Shown piece after piece: positions 32,464-40,195 of a stretch of DNA of 40,195 nucleotides. The notes below the pieces were generated by a model. The model did not search any database and had not been told where the DNA came from. It was given only the letters and a program-made list of their open reading frames with translations. The position numbers and the translations under genes were made by a program. The stretch is from Gammaproteobacteria bacterium (GTDB lineage Bacteria; Pseudomonadota; Gammaproteobacteria; Thiohalobacterales; Thiohalobacteraceae), in NCBI GenBank assembly GCA_016218375.1, contig JACREG010000182.1, positions 1 to 40,195 on the forward strand, read 5' to 3'. Position 1 is the stretch's first letter. Every line of letters begins with the position of its first letter.

Positions 32464-33861
32464 TCAGCCCTTCTTGATATGCCGCACCAAGCGTTTGCGC
32501 TTTTGCTGTTGCCGCGGCGTGAGTGTGTTGCGGCGATCCTTGTAGGGATTTTCGCCAGTGCGGAACTCGATGCGCAACGGTGTGCCGACCAGATCCAGCA
32601 CTTTGCGGAAGGTGTTCGCCAGATAACGCTGGTACGCCTCGGGCACGCGCTCGGTCTGGTTGCCGTGGACGATAATCACCGGCGGATTTTGACCGCCCTG
32701 ATGCGCATAGCGCAGTTTGATGCGCCGGCCCTGCACCAGCGGCGGTTGATGCGCGAACACCGCTTGCTCCAGGATGCGCGTGAGCTGCGGAGTTGGGAAT
32801 TTGGTGGTGGCGGAGCGATAACAACGCTGCACGGCGCCGAACAGATCGCCGACGCCCGAGCCGTGCAGCGCGGAGATGAAGTAGAACTCGGCGAAGTCGA
32901 TGAACGGCAGGCGCCGGTCCAGTTCCTGACGAATCCAATCGCGTTCGTCGGAGGACAGGCCGTCCCATTTGTTGATCGCCACCACCAGCGCGCGCCCGGA
33001 GTCGGCGGCATAACCGGCCAGCGTCGCGTCCTGTTCGCTCAAACCCTCGTGCGCATCCAACACCAGAATCACCACATGCGCCGCCTCCATGGCCTGGAGC
33101 GCCTTGATGACGCTGAACTTCTCGATGGCCTCGCTGACGCGCGCGCGACGCCGCACGCCGGCGGTATCGATCAGCGTGTAGCGCTGACCGTCGCGCTCGA
33201 AGGGCACGAAGATACTGTCGCGGGTAGTGCCGGGCTGATCGAAGGCAACCACGCGCTCTTCGCCGAGGATGCGATTGAGCAAGGTGGACTTGCCGACGTT
33301 GGGGCGGCCGATCAGCGCGATGCGGATGCCGCTGTCCTGTTCCGACGGGAGTGCTTCGCTCGCTTCTTCCGCCGGCAGACTCGCGAGTACGCGCGCAGCG
33401 AGTTCCTGCACGCCTTGGCCGTGGGCGGCGGAGATGGCGGCCGGCTCGCCCAGACCGAGACGATGAAAGTCCGCGGTCACCACCTCACTGTTGCAACCGT
33501 CGATCTTGTTGACGACCAGAATGACCGACTTGCCGGCGCGCCGCAGACGTTTGGCGATGGCCTCGTCGGTCGAGGTCAGGCCATCGCGCGCATCGACCAT
33601 GAACAATACCGCGTCGGCCTCTTCCACCGCCAGCCAGGATTGCTTGGCCATGAGTGCGTCGATGCCGGTCTCGTCGCCGGATAGACCGCCGGTATCGACC
33701 ACCAGATAAGGCTGTCCGCCGAGTTTGCCTTCGCCGTATTTGCGGTCGCGCGTCAGCCCCGGCACATCCGCGACCAAGGCGTCGCGGGTGCGCGTGAGGA
33801 AATTGAACAACGTGGATTTACCGACGTTGGGGCGACCGACCAAGGCGATGACGGGAAGCAT
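32464..33861 (-). CDS. der: Ribosome assembly GTPase Der (EngA)
   Basis: Essential double-GTPase that assists maturation of the 50S ribosomal subunit. In 465 residues there are two G domains. The first has [11 protein letters not shown] (residues 9-19), DTGG and NKID. The second has [11 protein letters not shown] near 185, [13 protein letters not shown] and FISALHG. A C-terminal KH-like domain (about 360-455) binds RNA. Length and motifs are complete. It is the downstream end of the bamB-der housekeeping run. GAGGTT precedes the ATG. Confidence 0.97.
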   Translation of the reverse strand: MLPVIALVGRPNVGKSTLFNFLTRTRDALVADVPGLTRDRKYGEGKLGGQPYLVVDTGGLSGDETGIDALMAKQSWLAVEEADAVLFMVDARDGLTSTDEAIAKRLRRAGKSVILVVNKIDGCNSEVVTADFHRLGLGEPAAISAAHGQGVQELAARVLASLPAEEASEALPSEQDSGIRIALIGRPNVGKSTLLNRILGEERVVAFDQPGTTRDSIFVPFERDGQRYTLIDTAGVRRRARVSEAIEKFSVIKALQAMEAAHVVILVLDAHEGLSEQDATLAGYAADSGRALVVAINKWDGLSSDERDWIRQELDRRLPFIDFAEFYFISALHGSGVGDLFGAVQRCYRSATTKFPTPQLTRILEQAVFAHQPPLVQGRRIKLRYAHQGGQNPPVIIVHGNQTERVPEAYQRYLANTFRKVLDLVGTPLRIEFRTGENPYKDRRNTLTPRQQQKRKRLVRHIKKG

Positions 33862-33880
33862 TAAGGAACCTCGGATGTAT

Positions 33881-33976
33881 CGTCATTGCGAGCGAAGCGA
33901 TCTCCCGTCATTCCCGCGTATGCGGGAATCCAGTGCTTTCCGGCTTTTCTGGATGCCCGCCTTCGCGGGCATGACG
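33881..33976. repeat. Composite dispersed intergenic repeat
   Basis: CGTCATTGCGAGCGAAGCG (33881-33899) is followed by a 71-bp two-armed inverted repeat (33906-33976). Its outer arms are CGTCAT/ATGACG. Its inner hairpins are TTCCCGC/GCGGGAA and GCCCGC/GCGGGC, and ATCCAG/CTGGAT also pair. Both motifs resemble short repeats scattered in many proteobacterial genomes. It lies between der and bamB and can fold as a cruciform or transcript hairpins. Confidence 0.75.
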
Positions 33977-34011
33977 GCGTAATAATGCCTTGGCCAATTA
34001 TGAGATAGGCT

Positions 34012-35178
34012 CTAATCGCCGATCTTATACGCGGTCAGTGTGCCGCCATTGCCGTAGACATACAGCGTATCGCCGTCGACGATCAGCGGCGCGAGCACGC
34101 CTTTGCTATCGGCGCGCGCGCGGCCGACCAATTCGCCGTCGCTGCGCGCGAGCAGGTGCACATACCCTTCGAAGTCGGCCACCGCCACATAGTCGCCGAA
34201 TGCGACCGGCGCGGTGAGGGTGCGGTTCGAGAGCTTGTCCTGCTTCCACACCGACGTGCCGTTGTCGCGCTCCAGCGCCCACACATGACTGGCAGCGTCG
34301 GTCACGTAAACATTGCTCAAGTCCACGCCCAATCCGGCGGCGGACGACATATCGCGCGCCCACACTTCGCGACCGCTCTCGCCTTCCAGCGCCACGACCC
34401 GGCCTTGGTAGGACACGGCATAGATGGTCTTGCCCCAAATCTGCGGCGCGGCGTCGATGTCGACCATGCGCTCCAGTTCGGAACGGCCGTGCGGCACCGC
34501 CACGCTGGTTTCCCAGGCCGGCAATCCCTTTGTCATATCCAACACAGCGAGCTTGCCGTTGTCGGCCGCGGCGATCACCACGCCCTGCGTCAGCAACGGC
34601 GAACTGGTGCCGCGCAAGGACAGCACCGGCACACTGCGATCGAACACCCAGAGGCGGCTGCCGTCGCTGGCCTTGAGTCCGGTGAGTTTGCCGTCCACGC
34701 TCTGAACCACGACGGTGCCCTGAGCGGCGCCGGGCACCGACAGCACTTCGCTGGAAACCCGCGTGCGCCACACTTCATGACCGTCGCGCCAGTCGAGTGC
34801 CACCACCTCGGCATCGCTGCTGCCGACCAGCACCAGATCTTCGCCGACACCGACGCCGCTGGAGACCGCGATGTCCGCGTCGGTTTCCCATAATTCCTGG
34901 CCGTTGGTCGCGTCGTAGGCATGCACATGGCCTTTACGATCCGCGGCGAACACCCGTCCACCGTCCACGGCGGGACGCAGCCGCAGGAACAAATCGTCGG
35001 TATCGGCACCGACATCCTTGCTCCAACGTTCTTCGAGTTTCACCGTGGCCTGGATGTCGGTGAGTTCGGCCGGCGGCTCGGCGTTGTCTTCGCCGCGCAG
35101 CCAACTGCACCCGCTCAGCCCGATTGCCGCGAGCGCCAGGATCGATACCGACATCGATACGCGTAGCCACGGCTTCAT
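34012..35178 (-). CDS. bamB: Outer-membrane assembly lipoprotein BamB
   Basis: Periplasmic, outer-membrane-anchored lipoprotein of the BAM complex that inserts beta-barrel proteins. The 388-residue precursor has a lipobox (LSGC at about 21-24) and an eight-bladed PQQ-like propeller, seen as repeated W- and G-rich strands (HAYDATNGQELWETD; VVALDWRDGHEVWRTR; VVALEGESGREVWARD; VWALERDNGTSVWKQD). The start at 35178 gives the signal peptide directly. It overlaps yfgM by 4 bp. Confidence 0.96.
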   Translation of the reverse strand: MKPWLRVSMSVSILALAAIGLSGCSWLRGEDNAEPPAELTDIQATVKLEERWSKDVGADTDDLFLRLRPAVDGGRVFAADRKGHVHAYDATNGQELWETDADIAVSSGVGVGEDLVLVGSSDAEVVALDWRDGHEVWRTRVSSEVLSVPGAAQGTVVVQSVDGKLTGLKASDGSRLWVFDRSVPVLSLRGTSSPLLTQGVVIAAADNGKLAVLDMTKGLPAWETSVAVPHGRSELERMVDIDAAPQIWGKTIYAVSYQGRVVALEGESGREVWARDMSSAAGLGVDLSNVYVTDAASHVWALERDNGTSVWKQDKLSNRTLTAPVAFGDYVAVADFEGYVHLLARSDGELVGRARADSKGVLAPLIVDGDTLYVYGNGGTLTAYKIGD

Positions 35179-35837
35179 GATTTTTTCCCGGTGGGTCCGG
35201 CGGCGACCGTACCGCGCAGGGCATCGTCGCGCTTGGCCTCGATCAGCGCGCGGCCGGGCAGTTCCGCCGGCATCGCCGCCAAGGCACGTTCGTAGGCCGC
35301 ATGCGCCTCGTCGAATTTGCCGCGCACCAGGGCGATGTCGCCGCGCAATTCTTCGTACAAAGTGGTGAAGCTGGGATCGGCGCTGCCGGCGATCAGTTTG
35401 TCCGCCGCATCGACGTCGCCGTCGGCCAGCAGCAAACGCGCCAGACGCAGTCGTGCGGTGCGCTTCAAACCCTCGCTCTGCGCGTGATCCAACGCCCATT
35501 GCAGATGCGCGCGGGCCGCCTTCGCGTCGCCCTTGTCGATTTGCAGCTTGGCCATGTGCAACGAGGCGAGCACGGCATATTCCGAACCGGAGAAATCCTT
35601 GATGAGCGTGTCGTATTGCTTGATGGCCTCGTCCAGGCCTTTGCCGCTCGCCGCCTGGAATTGCAGATACAGATTGGAGGCCGCCTCGTGACTGCGCACG
35701 CCGTATTCGTTCCAGGTCTTGACGCCGAACAGCACCGCCAAGCCCAGCATGATGCCGGTCACGAGTGAAATGCCGTTGTCGCGCAACCAGCGCTTGAGCG
35801 CTTCGGCTTGTTCTTCGTCGGTTTTGTAGACGTCCAC
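35175..35837 (-). CDS. yfgM: YfgM-like TPR membrane protein
   Basis: A 220-residue inner-membrane protein. A short cytosolic N terminus (MDVYKTDEEQAEALKRWLRD) leads to one membrane helix (about 22-42, ISLVTGIMLGLAVLFGV) and a periplasmic TPR domain (about 60-205). YfgM is known to associate with the SecYEG ancillary chaperone PpiD and to act in periplasmic folding. Repeats such as LDEAIKQYDTLIKDF and AARAHLQWALDHA are visible. It lies between hisS and bamB as in other gammaproteobacteria. Confidence 0.94.
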   Translation of the reverse strand: MDVYKTDEEQAEALKRWLRDNGISLVTGIMLGLAVLFGVKTWNEYGVRSHEAASNLYLQFQAASGKGLDEAIKQYDTLIKDFSGSEYAVLASLHMAKLQIDKGDAKAARAHLQWALDHAQSEGLKRTARLRLARLLLADGDVDAADKLIAGSADPSFTTLYEELRGDIALVRGKFDEAHAAYERALAAMPAELPGRALIEAKRDDALRGTVAAGPTGKKS

Positions 35838-35894
35838 TCGGACTTACTCCGTTGGTTAGATTCTTAAATGTGTTTAATGTGGCCCTGCACTGCA

Positions 35895-37178
35895 TCAACG
35901 CTCCAGCAATTCCCGCAACCGCGCGATGGCCTCGGCCTCGCTCAACGACACCTGCGCCGCATCGCCGCGCAGCGGCTTGATGCCGAGCCGGCCGTTGGCC
36001 ACTTCCTCGTCGCCGAGGATCAGCGCCCATGCGGCGCCGCTGCGGTCGGCGCGTTTGAACTGGCTCTTGAAGCTGCCGCCGCCACAGTTTACCTGGAGGC
36101 GCAGGCCAGGCACAGCATCGCGCAGGCGTTCGCCGAGCACCGGGCCCTGGCGTTCCGCGGCCGCGCCGACCAGCACCAGATAGGCATGGGCGGTCTCGGG
36201 CTGCGGATGCACGCCCAGATCGATGAGCAGCGCGATCAGACGTTCCAGACCCAGCGCGAAACCGAACGCCGGCGTCGGCCGTCCACCCAGGAACTCGACC
36301 AGTCCATCGTAACGGCCGCCGGCGCACACCGTGCCCTGCGCGCCGAGGCGGTCGGTGACCCATTCGAATACGGTACGACCGTAGTAATCGAGGCCGCGCA
36401 CCAGCCGCGGGTTCACGCGGTAAGCAACGCCGGCCGCATCGAGCATGGCGCGCAAGGCAGCGAAGTGTTCCTGCGATTCCGTATCCAGATGTTCGGCCAG
36501 TTTGGGCGCGGCTTCGATCAGCGCCTGCATGTCCGGATTCTTGCTATCGAGAATGCGCAACGGGTTGCTGCCGAGCCGTCGTTGGCTGTCCTCGTCGAGG
36601 CGTTCGCGGTGGGCGCTGAAATACGCCACCAGGATGTCGCGATACGCCGCGCGCGCGGCCGCGGTGCCCAACGAGTTGAGTTCCAGATGCACCTCGCGCA
36701 GGCCGAGCTGTTTCCACAGCCGCGCGGTCATCAAGATCTGTTCGGCGTCGATGTCCGGACCGGCCATGCCGAAAGCCTCGACGCCGATCTGATGGAACTG
36801 ACGATAACGGCCTTTCTGCGGCCGTTCGTGGCGGAACATCGGCCCCATATACCAGAGCCGTTGCGTCTGATTGTGCAGCAGACCGTGTTCGATGCAGGCG
36901 CGCACGCAGCCGGCGGTGCCTTCCGGGCGCAGCGTGAGACTGTCGCCGTTGCGGTCGTCGAAGGTATACATCTCCTTCTCGACGATGTCGGTGACCTCGC
37001 CGATAGAGCGCTTGAACAGCTCGGTCTTCTCCAACAGCGGCATGCGGATTTCGCTGTAGCCGTAGGCCGCGAGCACGTTGCGCACCGCAGCCTCGACCTG
37101 CTGCCACACGCCGGTCTGTTCCGGCAGGATATCGTTCATGCCGCGGATAGCCTGCACGTTCTTGGACGGCTGCGACAT
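35895..37178 (-). CDS. hisS: Histidyl-tRNA synthetase
   Basis: Class II aminoacyl-tRNA synthetase, 427 residues, cytosolic. Signatures are [18 protein letters not shown] at the N terminus, motif 2 ([20 protein letters not shown]), [16 protein letters not shown] of the HisRS insert, and motif 3 ([10 protein letters not shown]). The C-terminal anticodon-binding domain (about 330-420) ends RLRELLER. Upstream [13 protein letters not shown] is also typical. It lies 5 bases after rodZ in the same run and 57 bases before yfgM. Confidence 0.97.
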   Translation of the reverse strand: MSQPSKNVQAIRGMNDILPEQTGVWQQVEAAVRNVLAAYGYSEIRMPLLEKTELFKRSIGEVTDIVEKEMYTFDDRNGDSLTLRPEGTAGCVRACIEHGLLHNQTQRLWYMGPMFRHERPQKGRYRQFHQIGVEAFGMAGPDIDAEQILMTARLWKQLGLREVHLELNSLGTAAARAAYRDILVAYFSAHRERLDEDSQRRLGSNPLRILDSKNPDMQALIEAAPKLAEHLDTESQEHFAALRAMLDAAGVAYRVNPRLVRGLDYYGRTVFEWVTDRLGAQGTVCAGGRYDGLVEFLGGRPTPAFGFALGLERLIALLIDLGVHPQPETAHAYLVLVGAAAERQGPVLGERLRDAVPGLRLQVNCGGGSFKSQFKRADRSGAAWALILGDEEVANGRLGIKPLRGDAAQVSLSEAEAIARLRELLER

Positions 37179-37183
37179 GAGGC

Positions 37184-38224
37184 TCAGAGTTTCCCGTCGA
37201 TCTCGAAACGCGCGATGTTCTCGCGGTCGTAGCGGCGATGATCGAAGACCTTGCCGTCGACACGTATCTCCACGCCCGCCGCGTTACCCAGCAGCACGGT
37301 GACCGGCGCCTTGCCGGTGACGTTGCGCGTATCGCCTTTGTGTAACAGGCCGAGCACCAGTTTGTTGCCGTCGGCCGCGCGCACTTCGACCCAACTGTCG
37401 TCGGTGATCCGGATGTCGAGCCGCACGTCGCCGGGTGCCGTAGGTGTGGCCGGATTCACCCCTGGATTTACATCGGGATTCGCGGCCGTTGCGGCGTCAG
37501 CCGGCTCGGTTTCGCCCGATATCGCGGCGCCGAAATCGGTATCGCCGGGTAAGGCGGGCTCGGTTTCCGTGGCGGGCGGCGGCTCGGTCGCCGGCGCGGG
37601 ACGCGGTTCCGGCAGCGGCAATTCGAGGCTACCGGTCGCTGTCGAGGGCGTTTCCGCGGGCGGCGTCTCAACGGCTGGAGTTTCCGCCGTACCCGTGTCC
37701 AAAGGCAGCGTCTGCGGCGCGTCGATATCGGGCAATTCGGCGCCCGGCGCTGTCGTTTCGCCAGACGTGATCCCGGTCGCCGTCTCCTGCGGGGCGTCGC
37801 CGGAGAAGCGCGCGATCAACTGTGGCCCCCACTGCATTCCCAGCCACACCGCCACCAATACAACGATCACCCCGAACAGGCCGCGCCATGGCAGCGCCGG
37901 CGCCCGGAAGGCAGGACGTACCGGCACTCTGGACATACCGACCGCGCGCGGCACGGGTTCCTGGGGTGCCTGCGCCCGATAGCCTTCGAGGACCGCCGCC
38001 TCGCTGACGCCCACCAGCCGCGCATAACCGCGCAAATAGCCGCGCACGAAAATCGGCGCCGGCAGTTTGCTTTGATCGCCGCGCTCCAGCGCCTCGACGA
38101 TGCGCAGATCCAGATTCATCAGGGTGGCGATGGCAGCGACCGTGAGATTCCTGGACTCGCGCGCGCGCTTGAGAATTTGTCCCGGTGCCGTAGTCAACGG
38201 CTCAGTTTCCGGCGTTTCGCTCAT
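37184..38224 (-). CDS. rodZ: RodZ-like cytoskeletal protein
   Basis: Inner-membrane protein linking MreB filaments to cell-wall elongation. The 346 residues start with a cytosolic helix-turn-helix domain (about 14-85, [37 protein letters not shown]). A basic linker, a membrane helix (about 112-132, [17 protein letters not shown]) and a long Pro/Thr/Glu/Ala-rich linker (about 145-255) follow. The C-terminal DUF4115 domain (about 260-340) begins [18 protein letters not shown]. The linker is low-complexity and probably extended. Confidence 0.93.
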   Translation of the reverse strand: MSETPETEPLTTAPGQILKRARESRNLTVAAIATLMNLDLRIVEALERGDQSKLPAPIFVRGYLRGYARLVGVSEAAVLEGYRAQAPQEPVPRAVGMSRVPVRPAFRAPALPWRGLFGVIVVLVAVWLGMQWGPQLIARFSGDAPQETATGITSGETTAPGAELPDIDAPQTLPLDTGTAETPAVETPPAETPSTATGSLELPLPEPRPAPATEPPPATETEPALPGDTDFGAAISGETEPADAATAANPDVNPGVNPATPTAPGDVRLDIRITDDSWVEVRAADGNKLVLGLLHKGDTRNVTGKAPVTVLLGNAAGVEIRVDGKVFDHRRYDRENIARFEIDGKL

Positions 38225-38228
38225 CCGG

Positions 38229-38978
38229 TCATTGTCCTAGCAACTGTTTCGCCTGCGGCGAATCGGGGAAACCGTTTTTCAGCAGCATGCTGTAACTCGC
38301 CTCGGCGTTTCTGTCGCCCAGCACGCGCTCGGTCTGGATGCCCAGCCACAGGCTCTCGGGGCTGGGCTTGGCCACTTCGTGCAAGCGTTGCAGATAGGCG
38401 CGCGCATTCATGTAGTTCTTCTGATTCACGCTCAAGCGCGCCATTTGCAACAGCGCGGGCGGAAATTTGGGGCCCACTTCCAGAGCCTTGCGCCAATACT
38501 TTTCGGCCTTGGCGACATCCTTGGCCTTGAAGGCACACGACCCGGCATTGGTGTACGAGAGCTCCGGCGTTTCATACAGCGGATTGGCCGCCGCCGCGAG
38601 GTAATGCTCTTCGGCATCGTCCCAACGCTGGCTCCGGCAGAGGAAGCTGCCGTAGTTATTGTGCGCCTGGGAGTCCTTGGGGCTCAGCGACAGCGCGCGC
38701 TTGAAATGGTCGTCGGCCTTGTCGGTCTCGCCGAGATTTTCATACAGCACGGCGATGGCGTTGTGCGCGTCCGCCAGATCGGGATCTTGCGCCAGTGCCT
38801 TCTTCAGCATTTCGAGCGCGATGGCCTTCTTGCCTTCGCGCATGTACAAAACGCCGAGTTCCATGTTTGCTTGCGCCGGACTCGAGGTTTTCTCGTCGGG
38901 CTTGACGTTGGTCTGGTTGCAGCCGCCCAGTGCGACGATCAGGCAACCCACCGCTATCCATCCACAGCGTTTCATCAT
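38229..38978 (-). CDS. pilW: Type IV pilus assembly lipoprotein PilW (PilF)
   Basis: Outer-membrane pilotin that helps PilQ secretin multimerise. The 249-residue precursor has a lipobox LGGC (about 17-20) and about six TPR units ([58 protein letters not shown], and following). The ATG at 38978 overlaps the rlmN stop (ATGA). It is the standard neighbour of rlmN and rodZ. It implies that type IV pilus genes lie elsewhere in the genome. Confidence 0.94.
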   Translation of the reverse strand: MMKRCGWIAVGCLIVALGGCNQTNVKPDEKTSSPAQANMELGVLYMREGKKAIALEMLKKALAQDPDLADAHNAIAVLYENLGETDKADDHFKRALSLSPKDSQAHNNYGSFLCRSQRWDDAEEHYLAAAANPLYETPELSYTNAGSCAFKAKDVAKAEKYWRKALEVGPKFPPALLQMARLSVNQKNYMNARAYLQRLHEVAKPSPESLWLGIQTERVLGDRNAEASYSMLLKNGFPDSPQAKQLLGQ

Positions 38979-40096
38979 GAGGCCACGTCCTGTACATCCA
39001 CACCGATGTTGCGCAGGCGTCGCCGCGTGCGGTCCTGGAACTGTCCGGCCAATTGTCCGCAGGCGGCGTCGATGTCGTCGCCGCGGGTTTTGCGGGTGAT
39101 GGTCACCAGCCCGGCATCGACGATGATCTGTTGGAAACGCGCGATGCGTTCCGGCGAGCTGCGTTGGTAGTGCGTGCTTGGAAACGGATTGAACGGAATC
39201 AGATTGACCTTGGCCGGCACGCCGCGCAGCAGTTTGGCCAATGCGTGCGCATGCGCGTCGCTGTCGTTGACGCCATCGAGCATCACATATTCGAAGGTCA
39301 CGCGGCGGCGCGTACCGTCTTCGACATAGCGCTTGCAGGCCGCCATCAGTTCCTTGATGGGGTACTTGCGATTGATCGGCACCAGCTCGTCGCGCAGCGC
39401 GTCGGTGGGCGCGTGCAGCGACACGGCCAACGCCACGTCGCAGGCCTCGCGCAGGCGATCCATTTCGGGAACGACGCCCGAGGTGCTGAGCGTGACGCGG
39501 CGCTTGGACAGGCCGAAGGCCAGATCGTCGAGCATCAGTCGCATGGCCGCGACGGCATTGTCGAAATTCAGCAGCGGCTCGCCCATGCCCATCATCACCA
39601 CATTGCTGATGGCGCGGCCGTTCTCGTTGCAACTGATGCCGTCGGCGCTGAGCAGGCGGCTGGCCACCAGCACCTGACCGATGATCTCGCCGGTGGTGAG
39701 ATTACGGTTGAAGCCCTGCTGCGCCGTCGAACAGAAGCTGCAATTCAGCCCGCAACCGACCTGCGAGGACACGCACAGCGTGGCGCGGTCGCCGGCCGGG
39801 ATGTAAACCGCCTCGATACAATTGCCGTCGGCGAGCCGCAGCAACCATTTGCGCGAACCGTCGTCGGACTGCTGATCCATGGCGACTTCGGGCAGCCGAA
39901 CCTCGGCGGTTTCGCTCAGCCGCGCGCGCAAGGCCTTGCTGAGATCGCTCATGGCGGCGAAGTCGTCGACAGTGCGCTGATAGATCCATTGCAGAATCTG
40001 CCGCGCACGGAACGGCTTCTCGCCCATATCGGCGAAGAAGTTCTCCAGCCCTTGGCGATCGAAATCCAGCAGATTGATCTTGGCGATGTCCATCAT
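38975..40096 (-). CDS. rlmN: 23S rRNA / tRNA adenine C2-methyltransferase RlmN
   Basis: Radical S-adenosylmethionine enzyme that methylates C2 of A2503 in 23S rRNA and A37 in some tRNAs. The 373 residues include the iron-sulfur motif CxxxCxxC in [14 protein letters not shown] (about residue 117). [33 protein letters not shown] and LIPFNPFP follow, as does the C-terminal catalytic-cysteine region [11 protein letters not shown]. The ATG at 40096 gives [10 protein letters not shown]; a GTG at 40105 would add three residues. It is the first gene of the run toward der. Confidence 0.96.
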   Translation of the reverse strand: MMDIAKINLLDFDRQGLENFFADMGEKPFRARQILQWIYQRTVDDFAAMSDLSKALRARLSETAEVRLPEVAMDQQSDDGSRKWLLRLADGNCIEAVYIPAGDRATLCVSSQVGCGLNCSFCSTAQQGFNRNLTTGEIIGQVLVASRLLSADGISCNENGRAISNVVMMGMGEPLLNFDNAVAAMRLMLDDLAFGLSKRRVTLSTSGVVPEMDRLREACDVALAVSLHAPTDALRDELVPINRKYPIKELMAACKRYVEDGTRRRVTFEYVMLDGVNDSDAHAHALAKLLRGVPAKVNLIPFNPFPSTHYQRSSPERIARFQQIIVDAGLVTITRKTRGDDIDAACGQLAGQFQDRTRRRLRNIGVDVQDVAS

Positions 40097-40195
40097 CTCA
40101 GCCACTCGAATAACCCAAAACGTTTACCGCAGAATACGCGCCAACGAGACCCAATTGGACCCCGTGTTAGATCCCAGGGAATTTCGGACGAAGAT

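Noticed and set aside
34012-36363. Very long minus-strand frame (783 codons) ending with bamB
   Set aside because: Upstream of 35178 it overlaps yfgM and hisS in the wrong frame; the signal peptide and lipobox start at 35178.

Overview
The window is high-GC DNA from a gammaproteobacterium, most likely of the Chromatiales/Ectothiorhodospiraceae type. The evidence is gene order: guaB divergent from xseA, tesA divergent from ybbA-ybbP, and the run rlmN-pilW-rodZ-hisS-yfgM-bamB-der. A NifJ-type pyruvate oxidoreductase and several metal-handling genes suggest a life with low-oxygen phases. Lineage is inferred from synteny only; no rRNA or tRNA gene was seen.

Layout. 1-3133: the start of guaB (minus), then xseA and an M23 peptidase (plus). 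3364-5338: a Fur-like box and a cytochrome c/FTR1 iron permease. 5367-10024: a DHOD-like flavoprotein and nifJ, translationally coupled. 10292-13404: a small hypothetical gene, then a FIST sensor with a PAS-GAF-GGDEF cyclase in an overlapping pair. 13782-14846: an exported Asp-rich protein made of about 21 calcium-loop repeats, with its own terminator and a hairpin in its leader. 15222-20181: a CHAD protein, tesA, ybbA and ybbP. 20228-25652: accessory region with a DUF6901-like protein, two secreted or lipoproteins of unknown role, a lone integron-type cassette carrying a HEPN-like gene, a decayed paralogue fragment, a small exported protein, a VOC protein and a SET-domain protein. 26020-32437: two convergent loci for metal-binding ribosomal peptides. 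32464-40096: the housekeeping run der to rlmN.

The most interesting part is 26.0-32.4 kb. On the plus strand lies a bufferin-type locus: a six-cysteine precursor (BufA2-like), an MNIO/DUF692 maturase and a DUF2063 partner. On the minus strand, facing it, lies an Hvf-type locus: ECF sigma factor, zinc-finger anti-sigma, an HvfA-like precursor with five KCG motifs, a second MNIO maturase, a second DUF2063 protein, a DoxX-like membrane protein, and a previously unlabelled 35-residue membrane ORF. A DsbA/FrnE-like thiol oxidoreductase sits between them. The two loci thus bring two classes of Cys-modified copper-binding peptide, a stress sigma factor and a thiol redox enzyme together in about 6.5 kb.

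The second notable item is the cassette at about 23.16-23.83 kb. It has a recognisable attC site on the minus strand and no integrase nearby, and it encodes a protein with the HEPN R-x4-H motif.
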